Below, piece after piece: positions 47,770 through 56,621 of a stretch of 64,000 bases of DNA; positions within the stretch are counted from its first letter, which is position 1; each line of letters opens with the position of its first letter. Source of the DNA: DAIDKA01 sp036498905 (lineage in GTDB: Bacteria > Pseudomonadota > Gammaproteobacteria > Steroidobacterales > Steroidobacteraceae); contig DASYER010000077.1 in assembly GCA_036498905.1 (NCBI GenBank), positions 38,793 through 102,792 on the forward strand, written 5' to 3'. Position numbers and translations under genes: made by a program. The notes under the pieces are model-generated. The model did not search any database. It was given only the letters and a program-made list of their open reading frames with translations, and had not been told where the DNA came from.

Positions 47770-47823
47770 TCAGGAAGTGCGCCACCAGTAGGATCCAAGC
47801 TCGTTGCGAAGCTGCGTATACAT
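47770..47823 (-). CDS. trpL: trp leader peptide
   Basis: A 17-residue ORF, MYTQLRNELGSYWWRTS, with two adjacent Trp codons four and five residues from the end. Its place between promoter and attenuator makes it the trpL peptide: when charged tRNA-Trp is scarce the ribosome should stall at WW and prevent terminator formation. The -10 box ends eight bases before the ATG, so the transcript would start at or very near the start codon; translation may be leaderless. Confidence 0.85.
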   Translation of the reverse strand: MYTQLRNELGSYWWRTS

Positions 47824-47831
47824 CGGTACCG

Positions 47832-47860
47832 AGTATCGCCGGAAGCCCAAAGGCAGTCAA
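47832..47860 (-). promoter_or_regulatory. Sigma-70 promoter of the trp operon
   Basis: TTGACT (47855-47860) and GATACT (47832-47837) are 17 bases apart on the minus strand, a good match to -35 and -10. It lies directly upstream of trpL and divergent from yajQ. No clear TrpR operator palindrome was recognised over it. Confidence 0.7.
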
Positions 47861-47950
47861 GAAGCGCCGCCGCGCTCCGCTCAATCGGCATGCCGCAATT
47901 CGCTTACAATGCCGTCATGCCCACTTTATCGCCCCGCGCCGAGGATCGGC

Positions 47951-48433
47951 ATGCCTTCATTTGATGTGGTTTCGGAGCTCGACTCCCACGAGGTCACCAA
48001 CGCGGTCGATCAGGCCAACCGGGAGCTGGGTCAACGCTTTGATTTCAAGGACACCGGGGCCGTGTTCGAGTTGAACGGCCTGACGGTTGCCGTGAAGGCG
48101 CAGGTCGAATTCCAGCTCAAACAGATGCTGGAGATCCTCAAGTTGCGACTCACGAAGCGCGGCGTCGACATCATGTGCCTGGAGATCAAGGACCCGGTCG
48201 TCAACCTGGCGGCGGCGGTGCAGGAGGTGATCCTGCGCCAGGGTGTCGATGCCGATACCGCGCGGCTGATCGTGCGCCTGGTCAAGGACTCGAAGATCAA
48301 GGTTCAGGCCAGTGTGCAGGGTGAGAAGGTGCGCATCGTCGGCAAGCAGCGCGACGATCTGCAAAGCGCGATGGCGCTGTTGCGCAAGGCCAAGGTCGAC
48401 ATGCCACTGCAGTTCAATAATTTTCGCGATTGA
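47951..48433 (+). CDS. yajQ: YajQ-family nucleotide-binding protein
   Basis: 160 residues (E. coli YajQ 163). Starts MPSFDVVSELDSHEV; LGQRFDFKDTGA and the C-terminal KVDMPLQFNNFRD are family marks. Members bind nucleotides or RNA, and the Xanthomonas homologue (XC_3703) binds cyclic-di-GMP, fitting the c-di-GMP enzymes elsewhere in this window. GAGGATCGGC precedes the ATG. Convergent with the next gene, six bases apart. Confidence 0.92.
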   Translation: MPSFDVVSELDSHEVTNAVDQANRELGQRFDFKDTGAVFELNGLTVAVKAQVEFQLKQMLEILKLRLTKRGVDIMCLEIKDPVVNLAAAVQEVILRQGVDADTARLIVRLVKDSKIKVQASVQGEKVRIVGKQRDDLQSAMALLRKAKVDMPLQFNNFRD

Positions 48434-48439
48434 GCGGCT

Positions 48440-49330
48440 TCAGTGGCGGGTGCGCGCCGCATCGATCCGCGCACACAGGTTGGCCGTCGCATCCAGCACG
48501 CTGGGGCCGAGTCGGCTCAAGGCCTGGTCATCAAAGTCGAGCAGATTGCCGGAGCGCACGGCCTTCAAAGACGGAAACTTGCGCCACGCCTGCAGCCACT
48601 GCGCGCCCTGCCCCGGGGGCGCCGCGGCGATGATCAGGTCCGGATTGCGCGTCAGGACGGCCTCGACCTGCACCGCGGGACTCAACTGCGGCAGATCCCC
48701 GAATACGTTCACGGCACCGCACACCGCCAGGGCATCGGACATCAGCTGCTGACCACCGACGGTGTACAGCGGCTGATTCCAGGTCTCCAGCAACGCGGTG
48801 AGGGGCGGGCGTTTTGAATACCGCCCTCGCAGTCCCGACAGCTGCGCATCAACCTCGTCGGCACGCCGCTGCGCCGCCGGCGCCGTTCCGGCCAGCTGCC
48901 CCAGCCGCCGCAACGAGACGCCAAGATCGGCCAGCCGGTTCACCTGCTGGCCATACAGGCGCAAGCCCAGCCGTCTGATCTGCGCGATCTGCGCGGCGTT
49001 GTTGCCCCCGGGCCAATACACGATGACATCGGGTTTGAGTTTGAGCAGCCGCTCCATGTCGATCGCATTGCTGTCACCGATGCGCACAACCGCGCGGGCG
49101 GCGGGCGGCTGATCCGCATAGGCCACCGTGGCCACGACCTGTGTTCCGGCGCCCGCCGCGAACAGCATTTCGGTGGCACCCGGGGCCAGACTGACGATGC
49201 GCCGGGCCGGTTCGGCCAGGCTGAGATGATTGCCGGTGTCATCGACCACATCAAAACCGGCCGCGCCCGCCGGCAGTGACGCTGCGAGCATCAGGACCGA
49301 AACGCAACATCCCCGTATAATGCGGGTCAT
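48440..49330 (-). CDS. Periplasmic substrate-binding protein, BtuF-like (helical backbone metal receptor)
   Basis: 296 residues from the ATG at 49330 with a signal peptide ending near PAGAAG. Features: RRIVSLAPGATEMLFAAGAG, DMERLLKLKPDVIVYWPGG and a central long helix, the layout of BtuF and related cobalamin or iron-siderophore binding proteins. No ABC permease or ATPase is adjacent. A lone copy may serve a distant BtuCD. Its start codon overlaps that of the divergent dehydrogenase. Confidence 0.85.
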   Translation of the reverse strand: MTRIIRGCCVSVLMLAASLPAGAAGFDVVDDTGNHLSLAEPARRIVSLAPGATEMLFAAGAGTQVVATVAYADQPPAARAVVRIGDSNAIDMERLLKLKPDVIVYWPGGNNAAQIAQIRRLGLRLYGQQVNRLADLGVSLRRLGQLAGTAPAAQRRADEVDAQLSGLRGRYSKRPPLTALLETWNQPLYTVGGQQLMSDALAVCGAVNVFGDLPQLSPAVQVEAVLTRNPDLIIAAAPPGQGAQWLQAWRKFPSLKAVRSGNLLDFDDQALSRLGPSVLDATANLCARIDAARTRH

Positions 49331-50291
49331 GACAGTCAAAGCCGTATTCCTCGATTTCGCCACCGTTAGCAATGGCGATCTTGACATGAGCGCGCTCAAG
49401 CGCGTACTTCCCGACGTGGTTTTGCACGACGTCACGCCGGATGCCGACATCCCGGCGCGGATGGCGGGCGCGCACATGGTGCTGACCAATAAACTGCGCA
49501 TCAGCCGCGCGCTCATCGAGGCCAACCCGCAGCTGCGCTTCGTGGGCGTGTCGGCCACGGGCACCAACAATGTGGACCTGGAGGCCGCGCGCGAACACAC
49601 GGTCGCGGTTTGCAACGTCCGCGACTACTGCAGCCGTTCGGTCATGCAGCATGTCCTGGCGGTGATCCTCGCGCACACGCATCGCGTGCGCGAGTTCTCA
49701 CGCCTGGCGGTGGACGGCTCCTGGTCGCGCACCCCGCAGTTCACGATGCTGAATTACCCGATCCGCGAACTTTCCGGGCGCGTGCTCGGTATCGTCGGCT
49801 ACGGGGCGCTGGGACGGGCCGTGGCCCAGGGTGCGCAGGCGGCGCTCGACATGCGGGTGATGATCGCGGGTCGCCCCGGCCAGGCGGCCGCGCCAGGCCG
49901 CGTGGACCTGGACGTGTTGCTGCGTGAAGCCGATGTGCTGAGCCTGCACTGTCCCCTGACACCGGAGACCACCAACCTGATCAGCACCCGCGAGCTGGGG
50001 CTGATGAAGCGCGATGCGCTGTTGGTGAACACCGCCCGCGGCGGCTTGATCGACTCGGCGGCATTGGTCGCGGCGCTGCGCAACGGGACCATCGGCGGCG
50101 CGGCGATCGACGTGTTGCCCCAGGAGCCGCCGGTGGACGGCAATCCGCTGGTGGACCCAAGCATTCCGAACCTGATCCTGACCCCGCACATTGCCTGGGC
50201 CGCCAAGGAAGCGCGGCAGCGCTGCCTCGACGAGGTTGCCGCGAACATCGCCGACTTTCTCAAGGGCGGCACGCGCAACCGCGTCGTGTAG
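49329..50291 (+). CDS. D-isomer-specific 2-hydroxyacid dehydrogenase
   Basis: 320 residues from the ATG at 49329; an in-frame ATG at 49320 would add three. NAD-binding GIVGYGALGRAVAQGA, catalytic Arg in VNTARGGLID, Glu in DVLPQEPP and His in LTPHIAWA. The N-terminal FLDFATVSNGDLDMSAL resembles glycerate dehydrogenase (HprA), which reduces hydroxypyruvate. A closest substrate of hydroxypyruvate or glyoxylate is likely but not proven. Confidence 0.9.
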   Translation: MTVKAVFLDFATVSNGDLDMSALKRVLPDVVLHDVTPDADIPARMAGAHMVLTNKLRISRALIEANPQLRFVGVSATGTNNVDLEAAREHTVAVCNVRDYCSRSVMQHVLAVILAHTHRVREFSRLAVDGSWSRTPQFTMLNYPIRELSGRVLGIVGYGALGRAVAQGAQAALDMRVMIAGRPGQAAAPGRVDLDVLLREADVLSLHCPLTPETTNLISTRELGLMKRDALLVNTARGGLIDSAALVAALRNGTIGGAAIDVLPQEPPVDGNPLVDPSIPNLILTPHIAWAAKEARQRCLDEVAANIADFLKGGTRNRVV

Positions 50292-50299
50292 AGGCGGCG

Positions 50300-50842
50300 C
50301 TACTCCTTCCAGCCATCCGGCGGCTTCATGCCACCCTGGATCTGGCGCGACTTGTAGCGCCACTGTCCCTTCACTTTGACGAACGTGGCGTATTCCCGAC
50401 CCTGCGTCCTGATGTGCGGGACATCGCCCTGCTTGTCCATCAGATACTCCGTGAAGATCAGCTCCGAGGTCGCGGTATCGCCGTGCACGATGATCAGCGG
50501 ATTGCTGATCGTCACGTTGAAGGAATACGCGTTCTGGGACGGACCGCCGCCGCCGGGTCGCGGCGCATAGGCCTTCGCGATGCCTTCCTTGCCCTTGTAG
50601 TGTGTGGTGCCGAGGATCAGCTCGGCATCATCGGCGTAGAAGTCCGAAAAGCTTTCGGCATTCTCTTTGCCGAAATTGTAGTAGTAGTGCGTGATCAGGT
50701 CCTGGATCTGCGCGCGATCGATCACCGATCGCGCGGTGATCTCCGGCGCCTGCGCGGCCGAGGCGGACGTGAGCACCAGGCACCAGGTCACGCCCAGCAC
50801 CCCTATCCAGGCCCGACTCCAATGCTTCGCGAAAGTCTTCAT
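50300..50842 (-). CDS. Secreted SnoaL-like (NTF2-fold) protein
   Basis: 180 residues with a signal peptide ending near SASAAQ. The NTF2/SnoaL fold is visible: IDRAQIQDLITHYYYNFGKENAESFSDFYADDAELI, and a C-terminal VKVKGQWRYKSRQI. It is similar to the SnoaL_4 or scytalone-dehydratase-like group; exported members are of unknown role. No obvious partner nearby. Confidence 0.82.
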   Translation of the reverse strand: MKTFAKHWSRAWIGVLGVTWCLVLTSASAAQAPEITARSVIDRAQIQDLITHYYYNFGKENAESFSDFYADDAELILGTTHYKGKEGIAKAYAPRPGGGGPSQNAYSFNVTISNPLIIVHGDTATSELIFTEYLMDKQGDVPHIRTQGREYATFVKVKGQWRYKSRQIQGGMKPPDGWKE

Positions 50843-51084
50843 AAGCCATCCCCCTGCGTTTTACTTTGGAGACAGCCTAGGACAATCCTGAAATCGCAGC
50901 AAGGCAGGACTGGTTCTCCCACTTGCAGCTGCAGGGGGGACAAATGCCATGCGTATCAAAGGTGTTCCAGATCGCGCCCAGGCACCGATTTGCGATGCGC
51001 ACACCCACCGGCTCGCGGCGATCGGTCGCAAAGCGCACCGCGGGTCCAGGTTGCGCGGCACTACCCCGCATCGCAACATGCAGC

Positions 51085-51696
51085 TTACGCCTTTGCCCGC
51101 ACGCCCTTGCCGCGATGATATCGGGTGACGACGATTCCGCACCCGTAGGCCTCGGCGTCACGCAGTTCCAGATCCAATGCGCCGCCACGATTTTCGAAAA
51201 TCGAAAGACCTTCATGCAAGGCGACCGGGTTCACGTAGAACTGGAATTCATCGACCAGGTCGTTTGCGATCAAGGACGAGGCAAAACCGGCGCCGCCGAA
51301 CGCGATCAGGTTGCCACCTGCCTCGCTCTTGAGGGCAGCGACCTCCTGTGCCAGAGGTCTGCGGGCGAGCTCGGTTTGCGGCCACTTGGTTTCCTTGAGT
51401 GTCCTGGAGAACACGAGCTTGCGGGCGGCTACGATGCGCCGCGCAAAGGCGAAATCCGGATCATCGCCGTAGTCGCTCGCGAACTGAATCCAGTGGTCGA
51501 GGTAGCCGCCTTCCAGAATTCTGCGGCTAAGAAGAATCGTGTCGATGTCGCGGAAAACCGAGTTGAAGCGCGCCTTGAGCGGTTCATCCCAGGGGCACGC
51601 CGGCCCCCAATCCCAGACCTGCCAGCCGGGGCCCTTGCCGAGGCGCCCCACGTAGCCGTCCACGGAGGTCTGCATCTGCAGGATCAGATTGCGCAT
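51085..51696 (-). CDS. Dihydrofolate-reductase-fold (RibD C-terminal) family protein
   Basis: 203 residues. Begins RNLILQMQTSVDGYVG, then TILLSRRILEG, RKLVFSRTLKETKW, and GNLIAFGGAGFASSLIANDLVDEF. This is the RibD-C/DHFR-like NADPH reductase family; substrates for stand-alone members are unknown. A relative with the same fold is in the cassette array at 59158-59814, but the two are clearly different sequences. A 242-base gap upstream of the SnoaL gene (50843-51084) shows nothing. Confidence 0.82.
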   Translation of the reverse strand: MRNLILQMQTSVDGYVGRLGKGPGWQVWDWGPACPWDEPLKARFNSVFRDIDTILLSRRILEGGYLDHWIQFASDYGDDPDFAFARRIVAARKLVFSRTLKETKWPQTELARRPLAQEVAALKSEAGGNLIAFGGAGFASSLIANDLVDEFQFYVNPVALHEGLSIFENRGGALDLELRDAEAYGCGIVVTRYHRGKGVRAKA

Positions 51697-51780
51697 GATC
51701 TATGGTATTCGCTGCGCCGTTCTGGTCGCGTAAGTCGACGAAGCCATTCCGTGAAGGAGAACACTGGCAAGCGTGCGCGC

Positions 51781-53073
51781 TCAGTTGGCAATATTCGAAT
51801 TGGTCACGACAATCGGCGTGCTGGCCTCGTTGGAGATCTGCGGGTAGGTGGGGTACCAGGAGCCGCCGATGTTGCCGGTAATGTTCGAATCGGCAATGGC
51901 CATACTGCCCGTGAGGTCGTCCGACACGAAGATGATTGCGGAGCCGAATGCATTGACCTGGTTGTAGCTCAGCTGCGAACCATCGATCGTCAGGACCATC
52001 GTGTCGCCATCGTTGTAGATTGCGCCACCGCTCCCACCGCCGGGCGTCCCGGCGGCAGCGGGATTACCGCCGTTGCCGATGGCGTGATTGTAGCTGAGCA
52101 GGCTGTCGATGACGTTCCAGGACACGCCGATGCTGCCGAGGGCCCCGCCGTTGGAGCAGGAATTCCCCAGGGTCGAATCTCCGCCGAAGGTGGAGTGCAC
52201 CACATATAGGGGCAGATTCTGATATTGACTGGTTGAGTAGATTGCGCCACCGGCAGTGTCGGGTCCGGTGCTGGCGCAGACATTACTGAAGAACCGCGAG
52301 TTCACTACCTTGAGACGACCACCGCGTTCGTAGATGGCGCCGCCTTCGGGGAGGGCCTCGCTGCTGGCATTGCCGTCGGCGAAAGTCAGATTCTGCACCG
52401 TGAGTTGCGGATATTCCTGGTTCTGGCACTGCGAAGTGGTCCAGACCAGATTCTGATCGCAGGTGTTCATGTACAGAATCCGACGCTGCCCCATGCCGCT
52501 CAGCGTGACCAGGCCACCGCCGTCGATGACCGTCGTGGTTGCGGCGTTATTGAAGATCTGGGCCGTCGCAGTCATCGCAATGGTGACGGGCGCCGAGCCG
52601 CAATTGAATGTGATGATGCCGCCTGCGGCCACGGCCGCCACGACCGCGTCACTCGTACAACTTGCCGCCGTGCCGCTGCCTATCACGTGATCGGGCTTGG
52701 ATGTGTCTTCGAGGCCGGCGCCTGAGGGAATCGCATCTGTTCCGGCGGACCCGGCCCCCGGCAGGCTATCCGCAAAGCTCACGAAACCAGTCGACGTACT
52801 GGCGCCAGATCCCATGTCAGTGCCGGATGTACTCGTGGTCGTTGTCGTGGCGGCGCTGGTCGTGCCACTGGTGCTGGCGCTTGTACCCCCGCTGCTCGTG
52901 CTGTTGGCGCTCGGGGGCGCACTGCTGGTACTGGTGCTCGTGCTCGTGCTCGTGCTGGTCCCGGCGCCGGTGCTCGAGACACCGGGATTACCGGAACTGG
53001 TGCTACCGCTGCTGCCGCCACAGGCCGAAAGCGCCATCGAAGCCAACAAACAAACCACTGCCGCCTTTCTCAT
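51781..53073 (-). CDS. Lipoprotein with Ser/Thr-rich linker and right-handed beta-helix domain
   Basis: 430 residues. Lipobox LSAC after the signal peptide, then ~90 residues that are almost all Ser, Thr, Gly and Ala (TSTSTSTSTSS repeats). The rest, from about residue 140, is a parallel beta-helix with repeated LTVQNLTFADG, GGAIYERGG, VVNSRF, GGAIYNDGD turns, as in choice-of-anchor Q/pectin-lyase-like and polymorphic outer-membrane proteins. Probably surface exposed, an adhesin or polysaccharide-binding protein. The Ser/Thr stretch makes the DNA at 52800-53030 locally repetitive. Confidence 0.8.
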   Translation of the reverse strand: MRKAAVVCLLASMALSACGGSSGSTSSGNPGVSSTGAGTSTSTSTSTSTSSAPPSANSTSSGGTSASTSGTTSAATTTTTSTSGTDMGSGASTSTGFVSFADSLPGAGSAGTDAIPSGAGLEDTSKPDHVIGSGTAASCTSDAVVAAVAAGGIITFNCGSAPVTIAMTATAQIFNNAATTTVIDGGGLVTLSGMGQRRILYMNTCDQNLVWTTSQCQNQEYPQLTVQNLTFADGNASSEALPEGGAIYERGGRLKVVNSRFFSNVCASTGPDTAGGAIYSTSQYQNLPLYVVHSTFGGDSTLGNSCSNGGALGSIGVSWNVIDSLLSYNHAIGNGGNPAAAGTPGGGSGGAIYNDGDTMVLTIDGSQLSYNQVNAFGSAIIFVSDDLTGSMAIADSNITGNIGGSWYPTYPQISNEASTPIVVTNSNIAN

Positions 53074-53243
53074 GCCGTCGCCTTTTGGATACGTGTCAAC
53101 GCATCGTGATCACCAAGGCGGCTATCTATAGTGCATAACGACTCAATAAAGAATATGTCTGTTGTAGCAGACGCAGTGCGTGCATGCGCTCGGAGCGAGC
53201 AACGGGTTGGCCACGCTCACGCTGCGGCACGGCCGTATCCCGC

Positions 53244-55238
53244 CTATTTCGTGCTGTCTGATAGCGTGAAGCTCGCGGGCGGCAAGTTGTTTGCCCAGCG
53301 AGACATCATCTGCTCATACGCCGCTTCGATCTGTCGCGTCGTGCGCGCGGTATCGAACAAGGCGAGCCGCGCGGGGTCGCGAGTGAGGCGCTCGCGATAG
53401 GATTGGAGCAGGGTACGGTCCGCGGCCAGCAGCAGCGCCTTGGACTCGTACTGCTCCAGAGTATTCGTGATCAGCTCCGGCAGACCTGCGGCCTGCAGCA
53501 GGCTGGCCGCAACACGCCCTGGAAATGTCGTCCCCCGGCAGGTGAGGAGCGGCAGCCCTGCCCACAGCGCATCACTGGCGGTGGTGTGGGCATTGTAGGG
53601 GAGAGTATCGAGGAACAGATCTCCCAGCGCGAGACGCGCGACATGCGCGGAATTCTCGATCTGTGGAGCAAACACCAGACGCGCCGGATCGATGCCGGCC
53701 TCGGCCGTCAGGCGGCGCAGATTCGCGGCGAACTGGGCATTGCTTTCCAGCAGCCACAGCACGCTCGAGGGTACGTTTTTGAGGAGCCTCAGCCACAACG
53801 CAAACATCTCCGGCGCGATCTTGTACGAATAGTTGAAATGACAGAAGACGAAGTCCGTCTCCCTCAGGCCATGAGCAGCCCGGGAATCGGCCGCCGGTCG
53901 CAGACGCTTGCTGTCGTTGATCTGGTATGAGCAGGCAAGGCGCACGACCTGCTCGCTGTAGAATTGATCTTCAGCCTCAGGAATCGCCTCGGCATCTGCC
54001 AGGATGTAATCCATGTAGTCAGCCCCGAGCGTACCGGGGAAACCCAGATAGTTGACCTGCAGCGGCGCCGGGCGGTGCGCGAAAACGCCCATGCGTTGCG
54101 CCCCGAAGTAGCCATTGAGATTGATCAGGATGTCGATATCGGCGTTTGCGATGAGGTTCGCGGCTTCGCGGTCAGTAAGCGATTCGATGGGCACGACATG
54201 ATCGAAGGCATCAAGCACGCGCCGGCGAAGCGCACTGCCGTCGTCGCGGGTGTTATCGAAGGCAGTCACCTCGAAGCGGGAACGGTCGTGATGTTCGAAA
54301 AGACCGGCCGCGAGGTACATGGTGGCCTGGGCCCGAAACTCCCCGCATACATAGCCGAGCCGAATCCTGCCCTTGCGATCTGTCTTCCGATGCAAAGCGG
54401 ATCTGGGTGGATATTTGTCCGAGGCATAGATCCGGGCGCATGCCAGCAGATCAGCGGACGATGAGGTGAGGGCCTGGTAGGCGAAGGGCTCGACCACACG
54501 CTGACCGGCACGCACGCCGGTGTCGAGCATCGCGCGCCCATCAGCCACATCGCGCCAGTCCCCCGCGTACATCCGCATGTGCAGCAGGGCGCCCCTCGTA
54601 TAAGGAAAGCCGGGTCGTATCGCAGACAGTCGTTCCAGATCGGCGAGCGCTCCCGGCACGTCCTGCCTGCGTGTCCACAGGCAATTGGCGCGGCTCGCCA
54701 GTGCTTCGGGCATGTTCGGATCGATCGCGAGCGCGCGACCATAGCTTTCCAGCGCCTGTTCGACCGCACCCATCGGCCAGAGCAGGTTCGCACGCACGAC
54801 CCAAGCCTCGATTTGGTCGGGCTTGATCTGCAGCACGCGGTCAAGTTCGGTGAGCGCATCATCAGGGCGCCCCACCTCCTTCAGCGCGACCGCGCGATAG
54901 TAGCGGGCCTGCCAGGCATCCGGTCGACGCTCGAGAACCCGCTCATAGCTTGCCAGCGCCTCATCAGGTCGACCGAGCGCAACGAGGCTCAGGCCACGAT
55001 TGCTTAAGGCATCCTCATTGAGCGGATCGAGTGCGAGCGTGCGGTCGATATAGGCAAGCGCCTCCGCGGCACGGCCCTGGTGGATGCGGATCAAACTCAT
55101 CGCGTGCAGCGCGGGAAGGAGATCCGCGTCGACGGCGAGCGAGCGCAGATAGAGCGGCTCGGCTTCGGCAATCCGCCCCGCCATATGCAGGGTCAGCGCG
55201 TCCTTGATCCATCGGACCACCTCCGGAGAAGGTCTCAT
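53244..55238 (-). CDS. TPR protein with GT41 (OGT/SPINDLY-like) glycosyltransferase domain
   Basis: 664 residues from the ATG at 55238 (MRPSPEVVRWIKDALTLHM). The open frame runs on to 55778, but that extension overlaps the GNAT gene and reads like shadow sequence. N-terminal TPRs (~1-260; LAYIDRTLALDPLNEDALSNRG). Then GT41: RIRLGYVCGEFRAQATMYL, LQVNYLGFPGTLGADYMDY, FCHFNYSYKIAPEMF, LGDLFLDTLPYNAHTTASDALWAGLPLLT. Bacterial relatives glycosylate proteins or surface appendages with UDP-GlcNAc or similar. The acceptor is unknown; the next gene to the left is a Ser/Thr-rich lipoprotein, a plausible target but only by proximity. Confidence 0.88.
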   Translation of the reverse strand: MRPSPEVVRWIKDALTLHMAGRIAEAEPLYLRSLAVDADLLPALHAMSLIRIHQGRAAEALAYIDRTLALDPLNEDALSNRGLSLVALGRPDEALASYERVLERRPDAWQARYYRAVALKEVGRPDDALTELDRVLQIKPDQIEAWVVRANLLWPMGAVEQALESYGRALAIDPNMPEALASRANCLWTRRQDVPGALADLERLSAIRPGFPYTRGALLHMRMYAGDWRDVADGRAMLDTGVRAGQRVVEPFAYQALTSSSADLLACARIYASDKYPPRSALHRKTDRKGRIRLGYVCGEFRAQATMYLAAGLFEHHDRSRFEVTAFDNTRDDGSALRRRVLDAFDHVVPIESLTDREAANLIANADIDILINLNGYFGAQRMGVFAHRPAPLQVNYLGFPGTLGADYMDYILADAEAIPEAEDQFYSEQVVRLACSYQINDSKRLRPAADSRAAHGLRETDFVFCHFNYSYKIAPEMFALWLRLLKNVPSSVLWLLESNAQFAANLRRLTAEAGIDPARLVFAPQIENSAHVARLALGDLFLDTLPYNAHTTASDALWAGLPLLTCRGTTFPGRVAASLLQAAGLPELITNTLEQYESKALLLAADRTLLQSYRERLTRDPARLALFDTARTTRQIEAAYEQMMSRWANNLPPASFTLSDSTK

Positions 55239-55258
55239 CGGGCCTGCTCCACCATACC

Positions 55259-55702
55259 TTAGGGCGCACTCCCCGGCGGCGCTGCTCGGTAGACGTCCGG
55301 TTTGTGCACTTCCATCATGAAATCCGGAGCGCCCAGTGCCTTGAACCCGAACTTCTCGTACAAAGTGTGGGCGTCTCGAGTGGCAAGCAACATGCGGCGC
55401 AGACCCTGCAGGTCGGGATGCCCAATTACCCTTTCCATGAGGCGCAGTGAAACGCCCTTGCCGCGATGATCCGGAAGGACGTAAACATCGGCAAGGTAGG
55501 CAAAGGTGGCCTTGTCCGTTATGACGCGAGCAAAGCCGATCTGCGTGCCCTCGTGGAAAGCGCCGAAGCACAGGGAGTTGGCTATCGCGCGCTCGACGAT
55601 GCTGCGAGGGACCCCGGGGGACCAGTAAGACTGCGTCAAGAAGCTGTGGATCGCCTCCGTATCGAGGCGACTCTTGTCGCAGGTAATTTCGTAGGCAGGC
55701 AT
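55259..55702 (-). CDS. GNAT-family N-acetyltransferase
   Basis: 147 residues. Acetyl-CoA site: YLADVYVLPDHRGKGVSLRLMERVIG (the R/Q-x-x-G-x-G/A loop as RGKG) and LYEKFGFKALG. The closest type is the single-domain N-acetyltransferases common in cassettes. Start 14 bases after the cupin stop, with no space for a promoter, and 20 bases upstream of the OGT-like gene. Possibly the left-most cassette-derived gene; no attC was seen around it. Confidence 0.88.
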   Translation of the reverse strand: MPAYEITCDKSRLDTEAIHSFLTQSYWSPGVPRSIVERAIANSLCFGAFHEGTQIGFARVITDKATFAYLADVYVLPDHRGKGVSLRLMERVIGHPDLQGLRRMLLATRDAHTLYEKFGFKALGAPDFMMEVHKPDVYRAAPPGSAP

Positions 55703-55716
55703 GAGTGCGGTGAGCG

Positions 55717-56133
55717 TTATGCCGGGCGGTGTTGAGTGCCCTGGCCGGCGGTGACCGCGAGCAGGCGGGAGGGCTCACTCACCTTGGCCGTGTGCCACAC
55801 ACCCTTCGGCACCACCAGCAGGCGTCCCGTGTTGAGAGTGATCTCCCGCAAACCGTCGGCAAGCTCCAGAACAAAGGTCGCGTGGCCTTCGAGCATGAAC
55901 AGGATCTCATCACCCGCCGGGTGCATTTCCCAGTGGGTCCAATCGGCGCCCGTATTCAGGACCGACAGCAGCCGCCCCTTCTCGCTACCCATCAGGCGCT
56001 TGATGCCAGGATCGGATGCGTTACCGGACATCAACTGACGCCAAAACTCGCCGCCACCTGGAAGGGGAGCTGTCGTCCCGTCAGGGTCCAGGAACAAATA
56101 GTTCTGTAGAAGATCGGTCGTGTCGTCCGGCAT
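55717..56133 (-). CDS. Cupin-domain protein
   Basis: 138 residues. The cupin motif reads WTHWEMHPAGDEILFMLEGHATFVLE with a second strand RLLVVPKGVWHTAKV; the His/Glu/His metal ligands are present (H in THWEMH, E in DEIL, H in VWHT). GGAGAG precedes the ATG. Function unknown: cupins range from dioxygenases to sugar-binding proteins. Confidence 0.85.
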   Translation of the reverse strand: MPDDTTDLLQNYLFLDPDGTTAPLPGGGEFWRQLMSGNASDPGIKRLMGSEKGRLLSVLNTGADWTHWEMHPAGDEILFMLEGHATFVLELADGLREITLNTGRLLVVPKGVWHTAKVSEPSRLLAVTAGQGTQHRPA

Positions 56134-56165
56134 TGCGCTCTCCAGAAGTCGATGATATCAAACGA

Positions 56166-56597
56166 CTATTCCGGCCACTCGAGTTCCATCTCACCCCCGA
56201 ACGGCGTGGCCTTCCAGTGACCTCGAAGCTGGCGGACGCGTTCGTGGACGCGGGCCGCGAGATCTTGCGCGTCGCTCGTCGCCGCGAAGCGCTTGAGTAA
56301 TTCCAAATAGGCATCCTGGCCGGCGTCGATCCGGATCAGCGTCTGGATAGGGCCGGCGAGCGATTCGGAGAGCTGTGCATCGCTGCCGGTGATCCCATCG
56401 CCGATAAGCGAGGCCCCGGAGGCGATACTCCCCCAGAACCCTTTGCGGATCGGCCTCTCGAATTCGATCGCATAGTGCGCCAGATCGTGGCGTAGAAATT
56501 CGCGGGTCTCGACTTCGACGCGCTCAGCGGTGCCGTCGGTGCGCGTTATGGTCACCGCGTGCCTTTCATCTGAGATCTTGGTGAATGCGATACGCAC
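56166..56597 (-). CDS. Conserved-looking hypothetical protein with RHDLxHYxxE motif
   Basis: 143 residues from a GTG at 56597. The stretch FLRHDLAHYAIEFE contains an HD..HY..E pattern that could bind metal. The rest is helical with no membrane segment. I do not recognise the family. It sits between a small membrane protein and the cupin, in a row of short accessory genes. Confidence 0.65.
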   Translation of the reverse strand: MRIAFTKISDERHAVTITRTDGTAERVEVETREFLRHDLAHYAIEFERPIRKGFWGSIASGASLIGDGITGSDAQLSESLAGPIQTLIRIDAGQDAYLELLKRFAATSDAQDLAARVHERVRQLRGHWKATPFGGEMELEWPE

Positions 56598-56621
56598 GTC
56601 ATGCAGCCCACAGGTTCGCGC

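Noticed and set aside
50843..51084. Possible gene in the gap between the SnoaL-like and reductase genes
   Set aside because: Frames here are short, overlap on both strands and lack start signals or motifs.
52800..53030. Repetitive DNA that could be a microsatellite
   Set aside because: It encodes the Ser/Thr linker of the beta-helix lipoprotein in frame.
55239..55778. 180-residue N-terminal extension of the TPR/GT41 protein
   Set aside because: It runs through the GNAT gene in another frame, is Arg/Pro/Ser-rich and lacks TPR character; the ATG at 55238 opens the real protein.
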